DNA of 64,000 nucleotides from Paenibacillus_AA sp045062745 (GTDB taxonomy: Bacteria; Bacillota; Bacilli; Paenibacillales; NBRC-103111): NCBI RefSeq assembly GCF_045062745.1, contig NZ_JBJGED010000032.1:24543-88542 (forward strand). Direction: 5' to 3'. Below the pieces are notes generated by a model. That model searched no databases. It was not told where the DNA came from and saw only the letters and a program-made list of their open reading frames with translations. Shown in pieces: positions 34,104 to 42,156 of the stretch (positions are counted from its first letter, which is position 1; the number at the start of each line of letters is the position of its first letter). A program made the translations under genes and the position numbers.

Positions 34104-35720
34104 ATGAGGGAAGTAAAAATGGTTCTGTCTACCGTACTGGCCGCATCTGTCTTACTGAGCGCTTGTTCGACCAATAAGGAGGCCCCGGAACCCACAACTG
34201 GTCAAAACCAACCCAGCCCGCCAAACCAATCGGTCAAGCCTGCCAGAGAGAAAATGTCACTCCACTTTTTCCTAGGCGGCGATGCGAATGCCGTCCTTCC
34301 GGCCGGGGACGACGATTTCATCAAAAAAACGATCGAACAGAAATTCAATGTCGAATTAAAAATCGATACGATGCCGTTTAATGAGGACCGCAAAAACAAG
34401 CTGTACGCCCGGATCGCCGCGGGCGATATTCCCGACATGTTCCTGTCGGTAGGCAACGAATCGATTGACCTCGCCAAGCAGGGTGTGTTTGCCGATCTAT
34501 CGAAATACGTAACCCCGCAAAAAATGCCGAATTATTTCAAATGGGTAACCGAGGATGAGGTCAAACGATTCCAATTGAAGGGTTCGTTTGTTCGCGCCCC
34601 TCGTCCGGTTGAAAAGCGGGGGCAATGGTCTTATTGGATCCGCAAGGACTGGCTCGACAAGCTGCAGCTGAATATGCCGACCAATTATGACGAGCTGACG
34701 AATGTGATGCGGGCCTTCGCCAAAAAAGATCCGGACGGCAACGGCAAAGACGACACGTACGGGTTCACCCTCGCGGGGGATGGAAAAAACATCCCGTACA
34801 TGTTTCCGCAATTCAAGAAACACGGCCTGATCGGAACCGGTTTCGTCGATGCGAACGGCGAGTTCCACGACAGCACAAGCGATCCGAAAGCCGGAGCTGT
34901 GATTGACGACATCCGGGTGTGGATTAAGGAAGGGCTACTCGATCCGGATTGGTATCTCTCCAGCGGTGCCAAAGTGTATGAGAAATTTGCGCAAGGCAAG
35001 GTAGGAATGGTATGGGGAAGCGGCGCCAAAGCAATAGCATTCGAATCCGAACCGTCCAGCTATTACAACATGCTCAAAAAGGTCGTGCCTACCGCCGAAA
35101 TCGTGCCGTTCAACCCGTTTCCGAACGATCCGGTGTGGGTGGAGGATCTGATGACCTTGCCGTTCCTGATCAACGTCAAGCTGGAGAAAGAACCGGCCAA
35201 GATGGAGCGTATCATTGAAATTTTGGACTGGTTGTGCAGCGAGGAGGGCTTCCTGCTGACGAGTTACGGCCAGGAGGGCAAGCATTTCACGAAAAGCGGA
35301 AAAGAAATTACGCTTAAGCCGGATGCTATCAAAACCGATATCATCGATAAAGGAAATTTCCTCAGCATATGGGGTTTTATGGTGCCAGGACCAACAACTA
35401 CATCCGGTGAGCCGCTCGGCATCAAGGTCGTGGATCCGCGCATGACCGACCGCGACCGTAAAATATTAGATACGTTAAAAACGTACAAGTTCGGACAGGG
35501 TTTCGGTACCAGTGTAGTTCCGCCTGAAGGCGTCAACACCGCCGATGTCCGCAAACGGCTGAACGAGCTGCTTTCGAAAATGCTGTTTGAGGACAAAGAT
35601 TCGTCCAATTGGCCGAAATACCGCGAGGAGCTCATGACTACTTACAAGGGTAAACAGTTGTTCGACGCTTATGTACAGCAAATGAGAGCCGTGGGGCTTA
35701 AAGTGAACGATTTTAAATGA
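34104..35720 (+). CDS. Extracellular solute-binding lipoprotein (oligosaccharide ABC type)
   Basis: 538 residues from the ATG at 34104 with AGGAGG upstream. The lipobox is VLLSAC with lipidated Cys21, then a Ser/Pro-rich linker. The body is a family-1 solute-binding fold of the large Paenibacillus LipO-like type. DPDGNGKDDTYGF resembles the calcium-binding loop seen in alginate-binding AlgQ proteins. No permease gene is adjacent, so it must share a transporter encoded elsewhere. It is divergent from the large heparinase and convergent with the GntR fusion, so it probably captures the released oligosaccharides. Confidence 0.9.
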   Translation: MREVKMVLSTVLAASVLLSACSTNKEAPEPTTGQNQPSPPNQSVKPAREKMSLHFFLGGDANAVLPAGDDDFIKKTIEQKFNVELKIDTMPFNEDRKNKLYARIAAGDIPDMFLSVGNESIDLAKQGVFADLSKYVTPQKMPNYFKWVTEDEVKRFQLKGSFVRAPRPVEKRGQWSYWIRKDWLDKLQLNMPTNYDELTNVMRAFAKKDPDGNGKDDTYGFTLAGDGKNIPYMFPQFKKHGLIGTGFVDANGEFHDSTSDPKAGAVIDDIRVWIKEGLLDPDWYLSSGAKVYEKFAQGKVGMVWGSGAKAIAFESEPSSYYNMLKKVVPTAEIVPFNPFPNDPVWVEDLMTLPFLINVKLEKEPAKMERIIEILDWLCSEEGFLLTSYGQEGKHFTKSGKEITLKPDAIKTDIIDKGNFLSIWGFMVPGPTTTSGEPLGIKVVDPRMTDRDRKILDTLKTYKFGQGFGTSVVPPEGVNTADVRKRLNELLSKMLFEDKDSSNWPKYREELMTTYKGKQLFDAYVQQMRAVGLKVNDFK

Positions 35721-35733
35721 CGGACCGCACCTT

Positions 35734-37152
35734 TCAAGGTTGCAATACAGCCATGCGCGGGACGAGACGTTTCCATCTCCGGGCAAACGCGGGCGCCGAC
35801 TCGATGGCGAGCCAAAAAAAGTTCATGTTTTCGATCAACTCTTCCATCGTTTCATTATCGGGGAACAGCTCGTGAACGTGATAATTGCCCGGCATCGCTT
35901 CTTCCGTTGCATTGTAAAAGGCCAACAGCTCGGCGCTTACTTTCGTACGGTTGACCGCAGGCACAATGGACAGGAAAGGCGTTTCCGAACAAAGGGACGT
36001 TTGCGCCTCCAATCCGAGCGCGGTACGCAGGAACGACTGCGCCAGTTCGGGCTTGGGGGAGCATTTTGGGATTAGCAGAGCGTTGGTAGTGAGCAAAGTG
36101 GAGGAGCACGGGCCGAAAGGAAGGGGAGCGATCTGAGGCTCAAAGTCAAGCGGCTCGTCCAACCAGGATGCCAGTTCGTATGTGGTTGTCAAGGTCATCG
36201 CCGCTTTGCCGTTTTTGAACGGGTGTTGATGCGTACGGAGGCTGTCAACATTAAACGTTACCGCAATCCGTTCCCGGTGAAGAAGATCGTGAAGAAATGC
36301 GCTTGTTTTTTGCAAAATGTCATCATAATCGGAGATGGCGGAAGACATGAGGCCGTTTTGCATGGCAAACACCGGCCATCTCCCGATGCCTCGGGTAAAC
36401 ATAAGACCGTACTGATCGATCAAGCCGTCTCCGTTCGTATCCGCGGATATCGTCCGCGCCGCCTCCATAAAAGCATCCTTGGTCCAGCCTGCATAAGGCT
36501 TCGTTGCCTGGCGGCTCTCGAACAAATCGGGATTATAAGCCAGGAATACGGTCGAAAACGTGACCGGTGCCGCAATTCTCCCCGAACCGAACCGGAGCCC
36601 TTCCAGCAGCCGCGGGTAAATGTCGGGCATCCCATCGGACATGAGGGGTTCCAGGTCGTAAAACTCTTCATAGTTGTCCAAGTTTCTTAGTAGCGAATCG
36701 TAGGTCAGGACGAGATCCGGCTTGATCCCGTGCTTTTCGTGTGTTCGGAGATGTTCCGCTAGATCCGCGCCGGTAGGTGCCTCCAGCAAGCTGATTTCCA
36801 CATTGGGATGCAGCCTGCGGAACTCGTTTATGAAAATATCCAGTCCACCGTGCTCCACGAAAAAATTAGGCGACGGAACAAGGATCTGGAAGGTTCTTGC
36901 CGCATCCTCGGGCAGCACGAATTGAGCCGACACTCTCGTTCCGGCTCCAGGCCTTCGTTCGATTAGCCCTTCAACTTCCAGCAATTCAAGCGCTTTGCGG
37001 ACGGAAGTCCGGCTTAATCGGTATTGCTCGCACAATTGGTGCTCCGTCGGGAGGAAATCATTAGGCTTCAGAAAGCCTGTCATTATTTGTTCGCGCAGTA
37101 CGTGGGCAAGCTTTTGATATCGAAACGCTCTCGAAGATTTCAAGTGAAACAT
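35734..37152 (-). CDS. GntR-family regulator fused to a solute-binding-protein domain
   Basis: 472 residues. Residues about 1-75 are a GntR winged helix (KLAHVLREQIMTGFLKPNDFLP, LSRTSVRKALELLEVEGLIERRPGAGT). From about 85 to the end is a family-1 extracellular solute-binding fold (GGLDIFINEFRRLHPNVEISLLE in parts), including ADTNGDGLIDQYG, a loop like that in the neighbouring binding protein. There is no signal peptide or lipobox, so the binding fold should act as a cytoplasmic sugar sensor. The start may instead be TTG at 37143, since GGAGG lies only one base before the ATG. Likely controls the flanking carbohydrate genes. Confidence 0.88.
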   Translation of the reverse strand: MFHLKSSRAFRYQKLAHVLREQIMTGFLKPNDFLPTEHQLCEQYRLSRTSVRKALELLEVEGLIERRPGAGTRVSAQFVLPEDAARTFQILVPSPNFFVEHGGLDIFINEFRRLHPNVEISLLEAPTGADLAEHLRTHEKHGIKPDLVLTYDSLLRNLDNYEEFYDLEPLMSDGMPDIYPRLLEGLRFGSGRIAAPVTFSTVFLAYNPDLFESRQATKPYAGWTKDAFMEAARTISADTNGDGLIDQYGLMFTRGIGRWPVFAMQNGLMSSAISDYDDILQKTSAFLHDLLHRERIAVTFNVDSLRTHQHPFKNGKAAMTLTTTYELASWLDEPLDFEPQIAPLPFGPCSSTLLTTNALLIPKCSPKPELAQSFLRTALGLEAQTSLCSETPFLSIVPAVNRTKVSAELLAFYNATEEAMPGNYHVHELFPDNETMEELIENMNFFWLAIESAPAFARRWKRLVPRMAVLQP

Positions 37153-37275
37153 TCCTCCGTCACGGCATAATACGTTTATAGTTAATCATACAAAGTTAGC
37201 AAAGGTAACGCAAATGAATGTGCATAATTTAAGACATTTATCTGTTTTTAGATACAAATCGATTAGGGGGCAATT

Positions 37276-38457
37276 ATGGAAGAAATACGGATATTAACGG
37301 AAAATGAGATGCCGGATAGCGCAGAGTTGATCCATTTTGCTTTTAAAAGCTCCAATCGGGCGGACGACCCGCTCGTCAAATGTTTGCCCGAGGATACTTG
37401 GGGGTATTTTATCGATGGACAGCTTGCGGCGAATATCGTGATTTTGCCGCTCCAGGCCTTTGTAAACGGGTATGTTCATGAGATGGGGATGATTGCGGGC
37501 GTGGCCTCGTGGCCTGAATACCGGAAGGGGGGAACGGTACGGCAGCTGATGATTCGCGGCTTGCAGGCTATGAAAGACAAAGGGCAGACGATCTCGTATT
37601 TGGGTCCCTTTTCTTATTCGTTCTATCGGAGATTCGGCTGGGAGATGATGTACGAGTATAAGAAGTATACCTTGAAAGCGAACTGCGTGCCCGATTGGCG
37701 CGGATCGGGGAGCGTAAGCAGAATACGGCCAGACCTCCCTCGGCTGAACGACATCTATGTCCGATATGCAGCGAAGTATAACGGGATGGCTAATCGTTCT
37801 GTGGAACGATGGAACTCTTCCATCCTCGCGAACAAAAAAGGCATGATCGCGGTTTATTGCAATGAAGCGGGTGAAGATCGGGGATATTTGATCTACGAAT
37901 ATAGGGGAGTCCAATTAACGATTCACGAGTTCGTCTACTTGGATCGCGATGCGAACAAGGGGCTGTGGGAGTTTATCCGCAAGCAGGACAGCATGTACGA
38001 ATCGGTGACGTTCAAAGCGCCTGCGGACGACCGGTTTCCGTTTCTGATCGATAATCCGAAAGGACTCGAGATAAGCTTTCCGGCCCACCTGATGGCGCGG
38101 ATTATCGATGTCCCCGGATTTTTGGCGAAGTGCCGTTTCAAAGAAAACGGAGGGGGTACGGCAATCGGGTTAACGGTAACCGATGAATACGCGCCATGGA
38201 ACAACGGTACGTACCGGCTATCGATCGGGGAGGACGGTGCTGTGGAAGTCCGGCCGACAGTAGCCGGCGTATCCGCCGATGGAAGCTTGCCGCATTTAGC
38301 CTGCGATATCCAAACGATGTCTACATTGATGATCGGCTATCAGAAGCCGTCTTTTTTGCATGAGATCGGGCGGCTGCAAGGAAGCGTAGAGGCGGTCCGA
38401 GTGCTCGAAGAGCGGTTGCCGGGCCATACCCCGTATTATTTGGATTTCGGATATTAA
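37276..38457 (+). CDS. Eis-like GNAT N-acetyltransferase
   Basis: 393 residues in the three-part Eis layout: an N-terminal GNAT domain with the acetyl-CoA loop VASWPEYRKGGTVRQLM, a second degenerate GNAT domain, and a C-terminal SCP2-like domain (about 290-390). Such enzymes acetylate amines on aminoglycosides, peptides or small metabolites. The natural substrate is not evident. The ATG follows AGGGGGC. It is divergent from the GntR fusion gene with 123 bases between. Confidence 0.85.
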   Translation: MEEIRILTENEMPDSAELIHFAFKSSNRADDPLVKCLPEDTWGYFIDGQLAANIVILPLQAFVNGYVHEMGMIAGVASWPEYRKGGTVRQLMIRGLQAMKDKGQTISYLGPFSYSFYRRFGWEMMYEYKKYTLKANCVPDWRGSGSVSRIRPDLPRLNDIYVRYAAKYNGMANRSVERWNSSILANKKGMIAVYCNEAGEDRGYLIYEYRGVQLTIHEFVYLDRDANKGLWEFIRKQDSMYESVTFKAPADDRFPFLIDNPKGLEISFPAHLMARIIDVPGFLAKCRFKENGGGTAIGLTVTDEYAPWNNGTYRLSIGEDGAVEVRPTVAGVSADGSLPHLACDIQTMSTLMIGYQKPSFLHEIGRLQGSVEAVRVLEERLPGHTPYYLDFGY

Positions 38458-38470
38458 TATGCGGACACCC

Positions 38471-38526
38471 TTGCATCAGCCGTGACGATTGTCAGTGCGG
38501 GATAGTAATCTATCCCGAGTGATGCA
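38471..38526 (+). other. Three-way-junction-like leader before the YheC/YheD gene
   Basis: TTGCATCA (38471-38478) pairs perfectly with TGATGCAA (38519-38526). Inside are TGAC-GATT-GTCA (38483-38494) and CGGGATAG-TAAT-CTATCCCG (38498-38517). It ends against the ribosome site AAAGGAG and has no T tract, so it is not a plain terminator. Confidence 0.6.
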
Positions 38527-38540
38527 AAGGAGATGATAGG

Positions 38541-39308
38541 ATGCGTAAAAAGGGCAGCGGCAGCCTGAAGGTCAAGAGCAAATGGAAGAAGACGAAATGG
38601 TTATTGTCCGACCGCGTATTGAGACGATTCGTTCCCGAAACGAAGCGGTTCACGCGTTCGTCGCTTAACGAGATGACTCGCCGTTACAAGATGGTGTATT
38701 TCAAACCGACCATAGGTTATGGCGGCAACGGTATAGCGCGCATTGAACGGACGGCATCCCGGAGGTTCCGGGTCAAGAAACTCGCGAGAACGTTTAAGGT
38801 ATCCTCCGCAAATTCCCTTTATGGTCGATTGAGGAGAATCGCTCGCCGGAGGAGCTATCTGCTGCAAAAGGGCATTTACTTGCAAACTTCCCGCGGCAGA
38901 CCCTTCGACTTCCGGGTAATGATGCAAAAGACGCGAGGGGGCAAGTGGGTGCCATCCGTCTTGGTAGTCAAGCTTGGCAAACCGAATAAAGTCGTCACGA
39001 ACTATCATCAGGGAGGAAAGCTTGCGCTTGTACGGCCGACGTTGCGAGGTGCGGGCTATACCGCGACTCAGATCAATCGCTATATTCGGCGGCTGAAGAC
39101 GCTGGGTATGCAGACGGCCCGCTGCTTCAACCGCCGCAGCGCTCGGTTTAAGGAGCTCGGTCTTGACGTGGCGCTCGGTCGCCGTGGGCGGCTGTGGATT
39201 CTTGAGGTGAACACCCATCCGAGTATCGGAGGCTTAAAGTCGCTTGCCGACAAAAGGCCGTACCGGACTGCGATCCGGTACGCCAGACAGTACGGGAGAA
39301 TGAAATAA
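38541..39308 (+). CDS. YheC/YheD-family (endospore coat-associated, ATP-grasp-like) protein
   Basis: 255 residues, very basic. ATP-grasp-like elements of the family are visible: MVYFKPTIGYGGNGIARIER, YLLQKGIYLQTSRGRPFDFRVMMQK in blocks, and LGLDVALGRRGRLWILEVNTHPS. YheC/YheD proteins associate with the spore coat in Bacillus. The enzymatic reaction is undetermined. RBS AAAGGAG; a structured leader precedes it. Expression during sporulation is likely from family knowledge only. Confidence 0.88.
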   Translation: MRKKGSGSLKVKSKWKKTKWLLSDRVLRRFVPETKRFTRSSLNEMTRRYKMVYFKPTIGYGGNGIARIERTASRRFRVKKLARTFKVSSANSLYGRLRRIARRRSYLLQKGIYLQTSRGRPFDFRVMMQKTRGGKWVPSVLVVKLGKPNKVVTNYHQGGKLALVRPTLRGAGYTATQINRYIRRLKTLGMQTARCFNRRSARFKELGLDVALGRRGRLWILEVNTHPSIGGLKSLADKRPYRTAIRYARQYGRMK

Positions 39309-39328
39309 CAATTGGGGCCCGATCTGCA

Positions 39329-41245
39329 TTAATCGAACCGGTACTCCGCCTGATAGACGGCGTCAGCTCCGGTACGGCGGACCATCACGCCCCAGCGCAG
39401 GAGATCGGCGCGGTGCTCAGGCCCTTGGAAGACGTAGACAACCGTGCCGGGGCGGCCCTCCATGGCGAGCGTCACCCGCTTGCCCGGGAGCACCCAGCTG
39501 ATCTCCCAGTCGTCGTCCGTTTCGCAGCAGGCGACCTGCTGCATATACGAATAGCCGTCGGCTTCTCCCGGCGGCTCGGCCGGCCGCATCGGCAATCGGG
39601 TGTCTATCTCGCCGGAGGCGTGGAAGAACCAGTCGAATGTATGCGTAGGGGCATCGGCGCGGGCATCGGCTTGTACGGCAGGCGCGACGACGAATTCGTC
39701 CAGCAGCCGATCCGGCAGCAGCTGGAGGCTGCGGGTGAATGTCCAGCCGGGATAGACGTCGTCTGCCGCTACCCGGCACAGGTTGTCGGCGGCACGGAAC
39801 TCCAGCAGGCGCCCATGCGGCCGGTTTGGCTGATTGTGCCGGTCGAGCATGACCGTATTGTGCGCGATCGACTTCCGCTGCCACTCGCGGAACAGGTCGG
39901 AGCCGTAGCCGCTGTTCGAGATGTCGCGGGAGACGAGCCCGTCCCCTAGGAACAGCTCGAAGTTCATAATATCGGCGTGCGAATGTTCGCGGATGACGAA
40001 GCCGTATTTCAGGAAGACGCTGGCCTGCTCATTCTGCAGCAGAGCGTAGTGGATGTGATCGTCGTGCCGCGATTCCCGCACTGGGCGCACCGCCCCCGGG
40101 TGCTCGCGCTCGGCGCGTTCCAGCTCGCCGCGCCAGTCGGTGCCGAACAGGAGCCGGGGCAAGCCGCCGCTCGTCGTACTGCGGTCGCCCGGATGCCCCG
40201 CCTCGTCCGGATCCTCGTAGCATTGAGCCAAGGCATAGCGGTAGAGCGGCTCGTCGAATACGTTGCGAATCCACTCGTACTGATGCGCATAGTTGGCGAA
40301 GCCGAGCATCGGCCAGCCGTCGTTCGGACTCGGGAACAGGCCGTTCGGGAACGCATAGGGCACCGGATAACGGTACATCCGCCGAATCGCATCGGTGAAG
40401 CCGGCCTGATCGTAGCCGTATAAGCCGCAGAAGGCCGCGTAATACGTGAGGCCCTCCGCGCAGTAGAAGTGATAGTGGAACGAGCTCTCGTACCAGAAGC
40501 CGCTCGGGAGGAGCCCCTCGTTCAGCCAGCGCGTGATCCCCTCCTCGCCGTCGGCCGCGAGGCGGCACCAGTCCCGCTCGTCGAAGAACAGGCCGATCAT
40601 GCCGAGGGCGGATTTCATCCAGCAGCTGATGTTCGGTGTGCCGCCAGGCTTGCGGTGCAGGAACTCGGCCATCGGCAGGAAAAAGTCGGTTTTGTAGCGG
40701 CTCAGCTCTTCGGCGGCGAACTGCTCCTTCACCAGCTCCATGCCGTTCAGCAGCCAGCAGATGGAGACGGCGTCGGTCAAGTTCGTGCCGCTGAACCGTC
40801 CCTCGAAGCCTGCGGGTACCCGGACTCGGAACGCGTCCAAGTGATCGGCAAAGAACGTTAGCACCCGCCGGATGAACTGCATGTATTCGGCGTCGCCGGT
40901 CAGGTTGTACAGCACGGCCGCATGAAACACCTGGACGCTCGCCCGGGTGCGGTAGCTGTACCGCCAAGCTTCGTCCGTGTCCGCGTCCCGGCGTTCGATG
41001 CCGCATCGGCTGCAGCGGTGCTCCTCCGGCTTGGCCGGATCGAAGACGAGGGCGGAGGAGCAGTGGAGGCAAAAGTAGTTGTGGCCCCAGCCCGCGATGT
41101 ACGCGGCATCGTCCGCGTAATGCCGGACCCACCAATCCGTGTCCGTACGGACGGTGTCCAGAATGTGAGCGGCCCAAGGGTATTGTCGGATTTTATCATG
41201 AATCGCTTGCCAGTCTTGCACCAGTTGCTGACGTTTCGTCTGCAT
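39329..41245 (-). CDS. Cytoplasmic heparinase II/III-family protein with zinc-ribbon-like Cys pairs
   Basis: 638 residues from ATG 41245, with AAAGGAG upstream; a GTG at 41296 would place that ribosome site inside the gene. No signal peptide. The N-terminal toroid holds CLHCSSALVF and CSRCGIE, a four-Cys zinc-ribbon-like pair. The C-terminal beta domain has REHSHADIMNFELFLGDG and SIAHNTVMLDRHNQP. It probably cleaves imported uronate oligosaccharides by elimination. It converges on the YheC/YheD gene with 20 bases between stops. Confidence 0.85.
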   Translation of the reverse strand: MQTKRQQLVQDWQAIHDKIRQYPWAAHILDTVRTDTDWWVRHYADDAAYIAGWGHNYFCLHCSSALVFDPAKPEEHRCSRCGIERRDADTDEAWRYSYRTRASVQVFHAAVLYNLTGDAEYMQFIRRVLTFFADHLDAFRVRVPAGFEGRFSGTNLTDAVSICWLLNGMELVKEQFAAEELSRYKTDFFLPMAEFLHRKPGGTPNISCWMKSALGMIGLFFDERDWCRLAADGEEGITRWLNEGLLPSGFWYESSFHYHFYCAEGLTYYAAFCGLYGYDQAGFTDAIRRMYRYPVPYAFPNGLFPSPNDGWPMLGFANYAHQYEWIRNVFDEPLYRYALAQCYEDPDEAGHPGDRSTTSGGLPRLLFGTDWRGELERAEREHPGAVRPVRESRHDDHIHYALLQNEQASVFLKYGFVIREHSHADIMNFELFLGDGLVSRDISNSGYGSDLFREWQRKSIAHNTVMLDRHNQPNRPHGRLLEFRAADNLCRVAADDVYPGWTFTRSLQLLPDRLLDEFVVAPAVQADARADAPTHTFDWFFHASGEIDTRLPMRPAEPPGEADGYSYMQQVACCETDDDWEISWVLPGKRVTLAMEGRPGTVVYVFQGPEHRADLLRWGVMVRRTGADAVYQAEYRFD

Positions 41246-41362
41246 GAGGGAAGGGCTCCTTTCCTGTCCATTTCCCCCTATTCTAGTTTCATTCACACGA
41301 GGATACTATCCTGTAGATTTGCTAAAATATTAGGTTTTTGGAGGGGCCCTAACAAACGCGAA

Positions 41363-41386
41363 ACCCGACCGTAGATTCGGTCGGGT
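41363..41386 (-). terminator. Terminator of the SLH/ankyrin operon
   Basis: ACCCGACCG pairs perfectly with CGGTCGGGT. The minus-strand tail reads TTTCGCGTTTG. Confidence 0.65.
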
Positions 41387-41416
41387 CAGGGGTGTCGGCT
41401 ATTTCGGTTATTTTGG

Positions 41417-42142
41417 CTATTGCCCCCCGGCCTGCGCCAGCAGGGCCGCCATCTCGCGATAGCCGCGCGTCTTGGCGTGGGCGAGCGGCGTGACGCCGTC
41501 GGCATCGGCCAGGTTGACGTCCGCGCCATGCTCGATCAGCAGCTTCACGATCGCTTGATGGTCCTTGCCGCCGTCGCCGAGCAGGATCGCTTCCAACAGC
41601 GCGGTCCAGCCAAGATTGTTCACGTGGTTAACGTTGACGTCAGACGTCGTCAGCAGCTCCCGCACGATATCCACATGCCCCCGATCGGCAGCCGGGATCA
41701 GCGCCGTGCCGCCGAACCGGTTCGTGAGCTTCGTGTCCGCGCCCGCCGCGATTGCCGCCTGGAGGAACTCCATCTTGCCTTCGGCGCCGGCGTACAGCAG
41801 CGGATTGTCCGATCGATGATCGCGGATGTTGATGTTCGCGCCTTTCTCCACCAGCAGGTTGAAGACAGCCAGCCGGTTCGTATGCACAGCGATCATCGCC
41901 GAAGTTCGGCCGGACCGGTCGGTGGCGTTGATATCCGCCCCGGCGGAGAGAAGCTTCGAGAGCTGCTCGAGGTTCCCTTGCTCCGCGGCTGCGAGCAGCT
42001 GCTCATTCAACTCGGCTTGCGACGGGCTGGGCGCAAGGTGTACGCCCGGCGTCGGCGAGGAGGGACTCGAGTCGCAACCCGCCAAGGCGACTGTTAATGC
42101 AATGGCGAGGGCGAATACGAGACCGTAGATAGAGCGGTTCAT
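41417..42142 (-). CDS. Ankyrin-repeat lipoprotein
   Basis: 241 residues. The lipobox VALAGC has lipidated Cys23, followed by a Ser/Pro linker. About five ankyrin repeats fill 45-238 (AAEQGNLEQLSKLLSAGADI, GRTSAMIAVHTNRLAVFNLL, GHVDIVRELL, HQAIVKLLIEHGADVNLADA). It should be a protein-binding scaffold on the outer face of the membrane. It lies 14 bases after the S-layer-domain gene, so both are probably in one operon and may work together at the cell envelope. Confidence 0.9.
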   Translation of the reverse strand: MNRSIYGLVFALAIALTVALAGCDSSPSSPTPGVHLAPSPSQAELNEQLLAAAEQGNLEQLSKLLSAGADINATDRSGRTSAMIAVHTNRLAVFNLLVEKGANINIRDHRSDNPLLYAGAEGKMEFLQAAIAAGADTKLTNRFGGTALIPAADRGHVDIVRELLTTSDVNVNHVNNLGWTALLEAILLGDGGKDHQAIVKLLIEHGADVNLADADGVTPLAHAKTRGYREMAALLAQAGGQ

Positions 42143-42156
42143 AGGAATCAGCTCGC

